Shown here: positions 56,563 to 64,000 of the stretch, piece by piece
How positions within the stretch are numbered: position 1 is the first letter of the stretch
How the letters are laid out: each line of letters opens with the position of its first letter
NCBI RefSeq assembly: GCF_007858535.1
Contig: NZ_CP040174.1
Span: 62,001-126,000 of the forward strand
DNA: 64,000 nt
Origin: Arthrobacter sp. UKPF54-2
GTDB lineage: Bacteria; Actinomycetota; Actinomycetes; Actinomycetales; Micrococcaceae
Direction: 5' to 3'
Made by a program: the position numbers and the translations under genes
Notes under the pieces: model-generated
The model's database searches: none
The model's input: only the letters and a program-made list of their open reading frames with translations
What the model was told of the DNA's origin: nothing

Positions 56563-58247
56563 AGGGCCACTTGCGAGCTGTACTCGACGTGGGAAGTCTC
56601 GTCCCCGGCCAGAACGGGAATGTTGCCCAGGGCACGATAGATCTCGTTGTAGGAAGTCATAACATCGTGCATCTGAAAGAACTCTTGCACGCGTGCGCGG
56701 GCGTTGACCGAGTACTCGCTGTAGGTCGCCATGTTGCCGACGACTGCCTCAATGCCCGCGGCCATCTGATGCACATCGCCCGGAGTTGTGAGTACCCCGC
56801 AAGGACCCACGGTGCGGCCGTCGGAGGTGTAGAGGTTCTCCGCAACGAGTTGGCCCATGCCTCCCACGTCAGATCCCACCGTGGGTATGCCAGCTGCCAT
56901 GGCCTCGAGAACCACGATGGGCTGCCCCTCGTTATAGCTGGGGAGTACGAGAACGTCGAACTGATCCAGCATGTCGCGAACATTGACCGTGCCGTGGATA
57001 GTTACCTGATCGTGCAGGCCCAGACTCTCGATCTTGGACAGGCACGCTTCGTAGTAGGCGGGCACATGCCCCGTTGGGCCCAGCACATCCAAATGCAGGT
57101 TCGGGAAGCCGCGCTGACTCAGGAGGTGGATGCTGGACAGCAGGTCCATGAGCCCCTTGATGGGAACTATGCGCGCAATAAATACGAGCCGCCAAGTGTG
57201 CGCTGACGGAGCGCGCATGATTTCCGGCAACGCCGACTGGCGAGCGCGGTGCTTTTCCTCGAACTCCTCGATGACCATACCGTTTGGTACCACCACCGCC
57301 TTGTCGATATCAGTTCCCAGGCTTGCCGCCTCGGTAATCGCTGTGGGGTACAAGTACGTGATGAGCTTGGCGCTCGGGTAGCAGAAGTGGCCCATTTCCG
57401 TCCACCACGCCATCCATGCCCTCTGTTCGGGCGTCACGTCAAAAATTCGGTAGTCGTCCGACGTTATGGACAAAGCCATATTCCGATCCAGCAAAGTGTT
57501 GATCGTATCCCGGACGTAAAGGTTGTGCTCTGTGAGCAGGAAGGAAGACTCATGGTCCCTTGCAGCTGCTGCCCCCAGCAAGGATGCGTAGCCTGTGGTG
57601 TGGGCGTGGTAGACGTGGGCCCGCGGCATCGTTTCGCCAAGAATGGCGAAGGCCAGGGAGAAGAAATTACGCAGCGTCCAGAAGGAGTCTGCCAGGGAGA
57701 GATTGAGCTGCGGCATTCGCAGAGCCAGTGCTTCCATGAACTCGCGGGATCCCAGCAGCGCCCACAGCGGATAACGTCGCGTGCGTTCGTTAAGGCCCTC
57801 GCCAATGAGGTCCCACAGTGCCTGCGTTTCGCCGTCCTCCGCAAGGGCATATAGGGCGTCGAATAGGCGGTGGGAAAGCGCCGTCCGCTCCTCAGCGGTC
57901 ATGGCAAGATCTTTGGCGGAAACCGCTAGAAAATTGTGTCGGTGCTCCTGCATATTGAGGTACACCGGCCGAACCCAAAGGACATTGCTTGGCATTCCGT
58001 ACAGGTCCTCGTGTGGGGAGTCGGAGTCCCACGTGATGTGGATGATCCCGTAGGTGAGGTCCGGATTGTGGGTAACAATGTCGTGCACGACGGCCGACAC
58101 GCCGCCTTTGAGGTAAGGGTAAGTGGACTCCATGACGATCGCCACGTCTACGTCCGGATACTCCCGACTACGGATTTCCTGGGCGGCCGGGGTCAGCGAG
58201 TCTTGAAGCTTTGCCCGCCGGGCTTTAGGGAGGTGAAAGCTGTACAT
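56559..58247 (-). CDS. PelF-like GT4 family glycosyltransferase
   Basis: The product is 562 aa. The N-terminal DUF3492-type region begins VAIVMESTYPYLKGGVSAVV, followed by YLNMQEHRHNFLAVS and, in mid-protein, HAHTTGYASLLGAAAARD and LLTEHNLYVRDT. The C-terminal GT-B half has VFIARIVPIKGLMDLLSSIH and the EX7E pair E440/E448 (EGQPIVVLE). PelF uses UDP-hexosamine in making the Pel polysaccharide on the cytosolic side. AAGGAAC precedes ATG 58247. It is preceded by the PelG-like gene (115-bp gap) and followed by the GHL15-type hydrolase. Confidence 0.85.
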   Translation of the reverse strand: MYSFHLPKARRAKLQDSLTPAAQEIRSREYPDVDVAIVMESTYPYLKGGVSAVVHDIVTHNPDLTYGIIHITWDSDSPHEDLYGMPSNVLWVRPVYLNMQEHRHNFLAVSAKDLAMTAEERTALSHRLFDALYALAEDGETQALWDLIGEGLNERTRRYPLWALLGSREFMEALALRMPQLNLSLADSFWTLRNFFSLAFAILGETMPRAHVYHAHTTGYASLLGAAAARDHESSFLLTEHNLYVRDTINTLLDRNMALSITSDDYRIFDVTPEQRAWMAWWTEMGHFCYPSAKLITYLYPTAITEAASLGTDIDKAVVVPNGMVIEEFEEKHRARQSALPEIMRAPSAHTWRLVFIARIVPIKGLMDLLSSIHLLSQRGFPNLHLDVLGPTGHVPAYYEACLSKIESLGLHDQVTIHGTVNVRDMLDQFDVLVLPSYNEGQPIVVLEAMAAGIPTVGSDVGGMGQLVAENLYTSDGRTVGPCGVLTTPGDVHQMAAGIEAVVGNMATYSEYSVNARARVQEFFQMHDVMTSYNEIYRALGNIPVLAGDETSHVEYSSQVAL

Positions 58248-58362
58248 GTTTGTTCCTTCGGAGCGCTGGGGTGTGCCTGTGCAAGGCAGACGGGGAATTA
58301 GGCGGGGTGGAGCCCAACCACGATGCTGAACTTATGAGCCGAGGGAGACGGTGCGTCCCGGA

Positions 58363-59823
58363 TCACCAGGTGGTGGCGTGGCGCCAGAACAGGGTGTACT
58401 CCGGCTGAACCCAATGTCGTTTGTAGAGCAGCCATGCCACACCAACCAGAAGGAGATCGGCAACAACCAGCGCCGCGTAGGCGCCCGCTCCGTTGCCGTC
58501 CCCACCCGGAACTCCCAACACGTAGAACGCAGCCACGCACAGGACTAGATGCGCGCCCCCCAAGAACTGAGGGGAGACCTTTTCTCCGATGAAGTCGAGT
58601 TCGTAGCTCAGGAGGGTGAGCATCATGAACGCCCAGGAAGATGCGCCGGCGAAGACTGCCAGCAGCACCTGCGTCGGCAGCAGCCCGTTGACCACCAACG
58701 AAACTGCCAAAGTGAGAAGTACGCCAATGGTTCCCGTTGTCAGCACGGACCGGTCAACGACAAGGCTCAAGCGCTTCGACGCCGTGAGGAGGGTCGCCAT
58801 CGGTCCCCCGGAAATAGTCCGGTGGAGTCCTGCCATCTCGCGGTCAACACGCGGTGCCAAGTTGATGAAGTAGAAGTTGTAAGCGACGACGGCCGGCAGC
58901 ATTGCTGCAAACACCACGACCACTTGAAAGTCGCCCCCGGTAGCGAGGAAAAGCACCAACTTGTCGGCCCACAGGACCGAGCCCATCAGAAGTCCACGGA
59001 GGACATCGGCGCTGAACTCCCGGGCTCCAATACGATGCGCTACGCCGAGGTGGCGTAGTCCTGGGCCCATGGCCGCGAGCTGGGTGAGAGACCCAATCAG
59101 CGGCGGCAGCCACCAGAGCGTAGGCGCTAGAAAGAGGGCACCGGCGTACGCGCTCCAGGCGAGCGCCCAGGCGCCTCGGCGGTTAGCCACATTGGACATC
59201 ACCAGGGACTGGACGAATAGGAGGTGCAATCCGCACAAGGAGGCAAAGATGGCCAACGCTGTGGGAGTCCATCCCGTTACTAGCCACAGCGGCAGCGCAA
59301 ACACCACGACTAGCGGGAGCGACTGCACAAACATCATCGGCCAAAATTGGCAAAAACGTCGTGTGATAGCTTCCAGATCCCGTTCAGCCATGAGGTCTCC
59401 GATTACCCGGTAGGCCGGCAGACAGGCCGCTTGCGCGAGCCAGGGCACCGTGATGGACGAGGCCAACACCACGAGAGTCAATGGCACGCCCCCTACATCC
59501 ACCGCCGCCATTGCAGGGCTCACCATTGGGTAGACCACGTTCAATAGGATGACCGGCGAAAGATACAGCAGGAGGGCTGCCCCAGTACGGGCGTCACCGT
59601 TTGTTTCCGTCGATTCTTCGGCGTTGTCAATGCCTGGGCGCATCATGACCAGTAGGGCGATCATGACCACACCTGCGCCGACCGCCAGCAGAACAATCGA
59701 GAACCCGGCTGGCATTACTCCATCGACAAATGGAACCAGCCCCGTGAGCACCATGCCCGCGATCATCGCCAGGGTCCGTGTCCGAGCGTAGGTGTCCCTC
59801 ATCAGGGACGTGAGTGATTTCAT
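58363..59823 (-). CDS. PelG-like polysaccharide membrane transporter
   Basis: The product is 486 aa with about 12 hydrophobic segments, of the MATE/Wzx-like PelG family. Visible are GMVLTGLVPFVDGVMPAGFS at the first helix, TLVVLASSITVPWLAQAACL, VLWADKLVLFLATGGDFQVV (compare the WADK stretch of PelG) and FYFINLAPRVDREMAGLHRT. PelG is thought to move the growing Pel chain across the membrane. ATG 59823 follows GGGGGAAG; an in-frame 21-codon extension is rejected. It is the first gene of the three-gene block and has no linked PelD or PelE. Confidence 0.75.
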   Translation of the reverse strand: MKSLTSLMRDTYARTRTLAMIAGMVLTGLVPFVDGVMPAGFSIVLLAVGAGVVMIALLVMMRPGIDNAEESTETNGDARTGAALLLYLSPVILLNVVYPMVSPAMAAVDVGGVPLTLVVLASSITVPWLAQAACLPAYRVIGDLMAERDLEAITRRFCQFWPMMFVQSLPLVVVFALPLWLVTGWTPTALAIFASLCGLHLLFVQSLVMSNVANRRGAWALAWSAYAGALFLAPTLWWLPPLIGSLTQLAAMGPGLRHLGVAHRIGAREFSADVLRGLLMGSVLWADKLVLFLATGGDFQVVVVFAAMLPAVVAYNFYFINLAPRVDREMAGLHRTISGGPMATLLTASKRLSLVVDRSVLTTGTIGVLLTLAVSLVVNGLLPTQVLLAVFAGASSWAFMMLTLLSYELDFIGEKVSPQFLGGAHLVLCVAAFYVLGVPGGDGNGAGAYAALVVADLLLVGVAWLLYKRHWVQPEYTLFWRHATTW

Positions 59824-60264
59824 TGCTTCCCCCTGCAACGCGTCACACACGTGCCCGGCATCAGACTGCCCACAACCGCGCATCACACGGTCACGGCACG
59901 TGAATGTGAAAAATAGCCCTGTCTCGTCAGTGCTTCATCACGCGACAGCCCGTGCAACGGTGCTGAGGTTCGCGCAGTCAGCCACTGATTTCGGGCCCGC
60001 CCATTCCTGAACCGAAGACTTGGCGGGTCGTTTGGGCCCACTCGAAAATCTACCTACGGCATGGAGCACGAACGCGAGTAGTTGTTACCTGATTTAGTGA
60101 GCCGAATTGTGGCCCCACTACGTACAGCCAGCCCCACAACTACTCAGATCCGGCGCCACGATTACTTGGCCGTCGGACGGCCCGGAACTCCGCTATGTCA
60201 CGATGCTGCCGGTGTGGGTGCGAGCCAACCAGAGTTCGTCGCGGTTCTTGATCCGAGAGCGGGT
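59824..60264. other. Intergenic region upstream of the Pel-like locus
   Basis: About 440 bp carry no gene I can support. The block is AT-richer than the chromosome around it. It contains a perfect 10-bp inverted repeat GAGTAGTTGT (60076-60085)/ACAACTACTC (60136-60145) with a 50-bp spacer, and GTGGCCCCAC near 60109. A promoter for the PelG-like gene must lie here, but I cannot point to clear -35/-10 boxes. The short ORF at 60107-60304 has no family features. Confidence 0.5.
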
Positions 60265-60265
60265 G

Positions 60266-60288
60266 GAAAAATCCCCAATGAGCCGGGG
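60266..60288 (-). terminator. Rho-independent terminator of lpdA
   Basis: On the minus strand, right after the lpdA stop, CCCCGG and TTGGGG form a short stem with a 4-nt loop, followed by ATTTTT. The gene end is therefore intact, so the neighbouring block did not cut lpdA. Confidence 0.65.
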
Positions 60289-61710
60289 CTACATGTGGAC
60301 GTGAAGCCGCCGTGCCGCCTCGGAGATGGAGCCGCTCAGCGACGGGTACACGGTAAAGGTGCTGGCGACGTCGTCGACGTGCAGCTTCTGCGTGACCGCA
60401 AGGGAGATCGCGAAGATCAGCTCGGAGGCGTTCGGGCCCACCACAACGCCGCCGATCACCGTGCCGGAGCCCTTCCGGGCGAAGATCTTGATAAAACCGT
60501 CCTTGTGGTTGCGCATCTTGGCGCGGGCGTTGCTCTTCAGCGAGAGCTTGACGACGTCGCCCTGATACTTGCCGGAGTCGATCTCGGCCTCGGAGACGCC
60601 GACGTTGGCGATCTCGGGCGAGGTAAAGATGTTCGAGGCCACCTGGTGCAGCTTGAGCGGGGTGACGCTGTCGCCGAGGAAGTGCGCGATCGCGATGCGT
60701 CCCTGCATGGCCGCGACCGAGGCGAGGGCCAGCACGCCGGTGCAGTCGCCCGCGGCGTAGATGTTCGGCGCGGTGGTGCGCGAGACGCCGTCGACCTTGA
60801 TATGGCCGCTCTCGGTCAGCGCGACGCCGGCCTCCTCGAGACCGATCCCGGCGGTGTTGGGGATGGAGCCGACGGCCACGAGGCAGTGGCTGCCGGTGAC
60901 CTTGGAGCCGTCGCCAAGGGTGACCACAACGCCGTCGTCCGTGCGCTCCACGGTCTCGGCGCGGGCCCGGGAGAGCACCTTCACGCCGCGGCGTTCAAAA
61001 ACGCCCTCAAGCACCTCGGCGGCGTCCGTGTCCGAGCCGGGCAGCACGCGGTCGCGGGAGGAAATCAGGGTGACCTTGGAGCCGAGGCCGTTGTAGGCGG
61101 AGGCGAATTCGGCGCCGGTGACGCCGGAACCCACCACGATCAGTTCCTCGGGAAGCTCGTCCATGTTGTAGATCTGCGCCCAGTTCAGGATGCGATCGCC
61201 GTCCGGGCGGGCGGTGGGCAGTTCGCGCGGGTGGGCGCCAACCGCGAGCAGGATGGCGTCGGCCTCGATCGTCTCGGTGCCCTCGGCGGTGAGGACCTCG
61301 ATCGTGTGGTTGTCCAGCATCTTGCCGGAGCCGAGCAGGATGCGGACGCCCTGGCCCTCGAGGCCCTTCTGGATGTCGGCGGACTGCTGCCGGGCCAGGC
61401 CCAGCAGGCGGTCGTTGATGTGCTTGAGGTCCGCGCGCATCGTCGGGGTGCAGTCGCCGCCGTCGAGGTCGAACTTCACGCCCAGCTCGCCGGCCTCCCC
61501 CACGCGGGTCATCAGGTCCGCCGTCGCGATCAGGGTTTTGGACGGTACGACGTCGGTCAGCACCGCGGATCCGCCGAGTCCGGCGCGTTCAATGATGGTG
61601 ACCTGCGCCCCCAGGGAGGCTGCGACCATGGCGGCTTCGTAGCCGCCGGGCCCTCCGCCCAGAATCGCGATACGGGGTGCACTGAAATCGGGATGCGTAG
61701 TCACAATCAT
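60289..61710 (-). CDS. lpdA: NAD(P)H-quinone dehydrogenase, LpdA (Rv3303c) type
   Basis: The product is 473 aa with the flavoprotein disulfide reductase fold: APRIAILGGGPGGYEAAMVA, VGSGVTGAEFASAYNGLGSK, NIYAAGDCTGVLALASVAAM and the C-terminal dimer domain. The usual redox pair CxxxxC is absent: the active-site stretch reads LGGSAVLTDVVPSKTLIATA. This matches M. tuberculosis LpdA, which reduces quinones with NAD(P)H rather than lipoamide. I chose ATG 61710; GTG 61704 is an alternative. It diverges from the PNP gene, as Rv3303c lies near deoD. Confidence 0.9.
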   Translation of the reverse strand: MIVTTHPDFSAPRIAILGGGPGGYEAAMVAASLGAQVTIIERAGLGGSAVLTDVVPSKTLIATADLMTRVGEAGELGVKFDLDGGDCTPTMRADLKHINDRLLGLARQQSADIQKGLEGQGVRILLGSGKMLDNHTIEVLTAEGTETIEADAILLAVGAHPRELPTARPDGDRILNWAQIYNMDELPEELIVVGSGVTGAEFASAYNGLGSKVTLISSRDRVLPGSDTDAAEVLEGVFERRGVKVLSRARAETVERTDDGVVVTLGDGSKVTGSHCLVAVGSIPNTAGIGLEEAGVALTESGHIKVDGVSRTTAPNIYAAGDCTGVLALASVAAMQGRIAIAHFLGDSVTPLKLHQVASNIFTSPEIANVGVSEAEIDSGKYQGDVVKLSLKSNARAKMRNHKDGFIKIFARKGSGTVIGGVVVGPNASELIFAISLAVTQKLHVDDVASTFTVYPSLSGSISEAARRLHVHM

Positions 61711-61786
61711 CCATTGTCCATCATCCGGACCGGCGCCACCAATAAGGATGCTGGGCAGCGCGGGGCCGGCACGGTAGCTTGTACCA

Positions 61787-62605
61787 GTGAGTAATACAGA
61801 ATTCCTGAACACGGACCCCTTCGACGCCGCCCGCGCCGCCGCCGACTACATTGCCGAAGAGACCGGCGTTGACAGCCACGACGTGGCACTGGTGCTCGGC
61901 TCGGGCTGGGGCGACGCCGCCGACCTGATCGGCGAGACCACCGCGACGCTCTCCGCGGACGAGGTCCCCGGCTTCTCCTCCCCCTCGGTGGTAGGCCACG
62001 TCGGCACCATCCGCTCCGTGCTGACCAAGGAGGGCAAGCGCGCCCTGGTCCTGGGCGCCCGCACCCACTACTACGAGGGCAAGGGCGTCCGCGCCGTCGT
62101 CCACGGCGTCCGCACCGCGGCCGCCGCCGGCTGCAAGACCCTGGTCCTGACCAACGGCTGCGGCGGACTCAACGAGGACTGGGCGCCGGGCACCCCGGTG
62201 CTGATCAGCGACCACATCAACCTCACCGCCACGTCACCGCTTGAGGGCGCCACCTTCGTAGACCTCACCGACCTCTACTCCTCGCGGATCCGCGGCCTGG
62301 CCCGCGAAGTGGACCCCAGCCTGGACGAGGGCGTCTACGCCCAGTTCACCGGCCCGCACTACGAGACCCCGGCCGAGGTGCAGTACGCCAAGCGGATCGG
62401 CGCGTCCCTGGTGGGCATGTCCACCGCTTTGGAAGCCATCGCCGGCCGCCACGCCGGCATGGAGGTCTTCGGCATCTCGCTGGTGACCAACCTCGCCGCC
62501 GGCATCAGCCCGGTGCCGCTGAGCCACGAGGAGGTCCTCGAGGCCGGCCAGTCCGCGGGACCGCGCATCTCCAAGCTGCTCGCGGAGATCATCGCCAAGC
62601 TCTGA
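61787..62605 (+). CDS. Purine-nucleoside phosphorylase (trimeric type)
   Basis: The product is 272 aa. It splits inosine and guanosine with phosphate. Visible are VALVLGSGWGDAADLI, KTLVLTNGCGGLNEDWAPGT, DHINLT, FTGPHYETPAEVQYAKRI and GMSTALEAIAGRHAGMEVFG-like sequence. It is of the low-molecular-mass PNP (PunA) class. GTG 61787 has TAGCTT six bases upstream with no ribosome site. Rrf2 follows on the other strand, then the phosphosugar mutase, which could use the ribose- or hexose-phosphate product. Confidence 0.93.
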   Translation: MSNTEFLNTDPFDAARAAADYIAEETGVDSHDVALVLGSGWGDAADLIGETTATLSADEVPGFSSPSVVGHVGTIRSVLTKEGKRALVLGARTHYYEGKGVRAVVHGVRTAAAAGCKTLVLTNGCGGLNEDWAPGTPVLISDHINLTATSPLEGATFVDLTDLYSSRIRGLAREVDPSLDEGVYAQFTGPHYETPAEVQYAKRIGASLVGMSTALEAIAGRHAGMEVFGISLVTNLAAGISPVPLSHEEVLEAGQSAGPRISKLLAEIIAKL

Positions 62606-62606
62606 G

Positions 62607-63089
62607 TTAGCCCGCGGCGCTCAGGTGCCGGACGGCCTTCTCCCGGTCCCCGGGGAACCGGCGCTCCATGGACTCGGCGATCCCGGCAATGGTCTGCCGC
62701 GCCAGCGCCTGCCGCCAGGCCAGTTCCGCCTGCCGCATGGTCTGGGAAATCAGGCAGGTCCGCACGAAGTTTTCCTGCCGGTCCGCCTCCGGGACGCTGC
62801 CCAGGATGCCTTCGCAGCGGAACGCCGGCTCCTGTCCCTCCAGAGCCAGCACCACATCGAGCACCGTGATGTTTTCCGGCCGGCGCGCCAGGTGGAAGCC
62901 GCCGCGCGGGCCGGAAACCGAGGTCAGGATGCCGGCCCGGACCAAGGCCTGGAGCTGCTTGTTCAGGTACGCCGCAGGGAGGCGGTAGAACGCCGCGAGC
63001 CGGGCACTGTTCACGGCCTCCCCCGGCGGCGTCCAGGACATGTTGACGCAGGAGTGCAGAGCCCACTCCACCCCGCGTCCCATTTTCAT
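62607..63089 (-). CDS. Rrf2-family transcriptional regulator
   Basis: The product is 160 aa. The winged helix-turn-helix is in LAAFYRLPAAYLNKQLQALV followed by SVSGPRGGFHLARRPENITV. Rrf2 proteins often use three cysteines for an Fe-S cluster; here only two suitable residues appear in the loop region (FRCEGILG, RTCLISQT), so it may be cluster-free like CymR or NsrR variants. ATG 63089 is taken, with TAACGT seven bases upstream; the TTG at 63095 is less likely. It converges on the PNP gene. Confidence 0.85.
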   Translation of the reverse strand: MKMGRGVEWALHSCVNMSWTPPGEAVNSARLAAFYRLPAAYLNKQLQALVRAGILTSVSGPRGGFHLARRPENITVLDVVLALEGQEPAFRCEGILGSVPEADRQENFVRTCLISQTMRQAELAWRQALARQTIAGIAESMERRFPGDREKAVRHLSAAG

Positions 63090-63264
63090 ATTCAAGACGT
63101 TACGTGTCCGGAAAATTTGGTGTCAATGGCCCGCGGCTGCACCGGCTGCGGTCTTGAGCCGATCCTTCGGAAGTCCTGCGCCGGGCCTGAGTGTGACGGA
63201 ACTGTAAGCCCGCACCGCGCTTGTCGGGGCGCGCGGGCCCGCATTTGCCGCTAGTTTGGTACCC

Positions 63265-64000
63265 ATGACGTCTTCCGATGCCGCCGTGACCCAACTGTTG
63301 AGCGACGCCCGCACCTGGGCCGCCCAGGACCCGGACCCCGCAACCGCCGCCGCCCTGACCGAGCTGGTCCGCCTCGCGGAGGAGGGCGCTCCCGGAGCCC
63401 GGCACGAGCTGGCGGACAGCTTCAACGGCACCCTCCAGTTCGGCACCGCGGGACTGCGGGCAGCCCTCGGCGCAGGCCCCAACCGGATGAACCGCGTGGT
63501 GGTGCGCCGCGCCGCCGCCGGCCTCGCCGCCTTCCTGGTCAGCACCGTCGGAAAGGCATCGCCGGGAACCCGGCCACGCGCCGTCGTCGGCTATGACGCC
63601 CGCTACAACTCCGACATCTTCGCCGAAGAGACGGCCGCGATCTTCACCGCCGCCGGCATCGAGACGTTCCTGATGCCCGCCGCACTGCCCACCCCGCTGC
63701 TCGCCTACGCGGTGCGCGCCCTCGACTGCGACGGCGGCGTGATGGTCACCGCCAGCCACAACCCGCCGCAGGACAACGGCTACAAGGTCTACCTGGGCCG
63801 GCACGCCGTCGAGGACAGCGGCCGCGGCGCCCAGATCGTCGCACCCTACGACGCGCTGATCGCCGCGGAGATCGACGCGGTCGGCGCCCTGGACTCGATC
63901 GCGCTGGCACCGGAGGGATGGACGGTGCTGGATCCGTCCATCGCCGCCGACTATGAGGCCGCCGTTGCCGCCCTCGCCGCCGCGGACCGCTTCCCCGCCC
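63265..64000 (+). CDS. Phosphosugar mutase (phosphoglucomutase/phosphomannomutase), cut by window edge
   Basis: The first 245 codons are present. The N-terminus is TQLLSDARTWAAQDPDPATA, then FNGTLQFGTAGLRAALGAGP and the phosphoserine loop GGVMVTASHNPPQDNGYKVY. It belongs to the alpha-D-phosphohexomutase superfamily (PgmB/PmmB-type); the sugar specificity loop is outside the window. ATG 63265 follows TAGTTT by seven bases. It lies downstream of PNP, similar to deoD-pmmB in mycobacteria (recalled). Confidence 0.88.
   Translation, partial: MTSSDAAVTQLLSDARTWAAQDPDPATAAALTELVRLAEEGAPGARHELADSFNGTLQFGTAGLRAALGAGPNRMNRVVVRRAAAGLAAFLVSTVGKASPGTRPRAVVGYDARYNSDIFAEETAAIFTAAGIETFLMPAALPTPLLAYAVRALDCDGGVMVTASHNPPQDNGYKVYLGRHAVEDSGRGAQIVAPYDALIAAEIDAVGALDSIALAPEGWTVLDPSIAADYEAAVAALAAADRFPA

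Noticed and set aside
60107..60304. 65-codon ORF in the gap before lpdA
   Set aside because: No ribosome site, no recognisable motif, and it overlaps the lpdA terminator and stop.
60082..61794. 570-codon plus-strand frame opposite lpdA
   Set aside because: Antisense shadow; lpdA has the real dinucleotide-binding motifs.

Overview
The window is a 64 kb stretch of a high-GC Gram-positive chromosome. Gene content, GTG/TTG starts, frequent leaderless genes and gene order point to an actinobacterium of the Micrococcaceae, most like Arthrobacter or Pseudarthrobacter (inference; no 16S gene is present). It is mostly ordinary chromosome: about 50 protein genes, no tRNA, rRNA, CRISPR array or recognisable insertion sequence. 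metX runs off the left edge and a phosphosugar mutase gene runs off the right edge.

Layout. 0-2 kb: metX (partial) and metY, each behind its own SAM-IV riboswitch. 2-7 kb: VOC protein, 2OG-Fe(II) oxygenase, CPBP protease, histidine phosphatase. 5.7-11.9 kb: five co-directional genes for threonine and other amino-acid catabolism (tdh, kbl, FAD amine oxidase, hutI, PaaK-like ligase) beside a divergent LysR regulator. 12.9-16.3 kb: gatCAB for Gln-tRNA/Asn-tRNA amidation. 16.5-20.6 kb: a citrate transporter divergent from its two-component system. 20.7-25.3 kb: GNAT, inositol-phosphatase-like protein, ligA, PP2C phosphatase. 25.4-31.2 kb: Rv1264-type adenylate cyclase, PH-domain membrane protein, birA, SDR, acyl-CoA carboxylase beta and epsilon subunits. 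31.3-40.9 kb: DUF885 peptidase-like protein, DAACS transporter, secreted repeat protein, YbjQ, TetR plus MMPL exporter, DUF222-HNH nuclease. 41-44.4 kb: maf, biotinylated acyl-CoA carboxylase alpha subunit, glutamine amidotransferase. 44.6-47 kb: MHS-type transporter, YnfA, thioredoxin-like DF protein. 47-52.3 kb: nitrate assimilation operon narK-nasA-nasB. 52.4-55.4 kb: small CxxC protein, a membrane gene broken by an in-frame TGA, HemG-like flavodoxin, aldehyde dehydrogenase. 55.4-60.3 kb: a lower-GC block with a reduced Pel-like exopolysaccharide locus (PelG-like, PelF-like, GHL15-type hydrolase). 60.3-64 kb: quinone reductase LpdA, purine nucleoside phosphorylase, Rrf2 regulator, phosphosugar mutase.

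How it fits together. BirA probably biotinylates the alpha subunit that works with the beta and epsilon subunits, giving malonyl- or methylmalonyl-CoA for lipid synthesis. The order birA/beta/epsilon/maf/alpha and then lpdA/PNP/phosphomutase resembles the Rv3279c-Rv3308 neighbourhood of Mycobacterium tuberculosis as I remember it, but here about 10 kb of other genes separate epsilon from maf. NarK imports nitrate, and NasA with NasB reduces it to nitrite; nitrite reductase is not in the window.

The most interesting part is the three-gene Pel-like locus in atypical base composition. It has a polymerase-like glycosyltransferase, a PelG-like membrane protein and a putative hydrolase, but none of the usual PelA, B, C, D or E genes. 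Other points of interest are the paired SAM-IV riboswitches, a 19-bp palindrome inside the 3' end of a LysR gene, a dispersed 46-bp intergenic repeat, a REP-like cluster, and a TANNNT box 6-7 nt before the start codon of at least a dozen genes.
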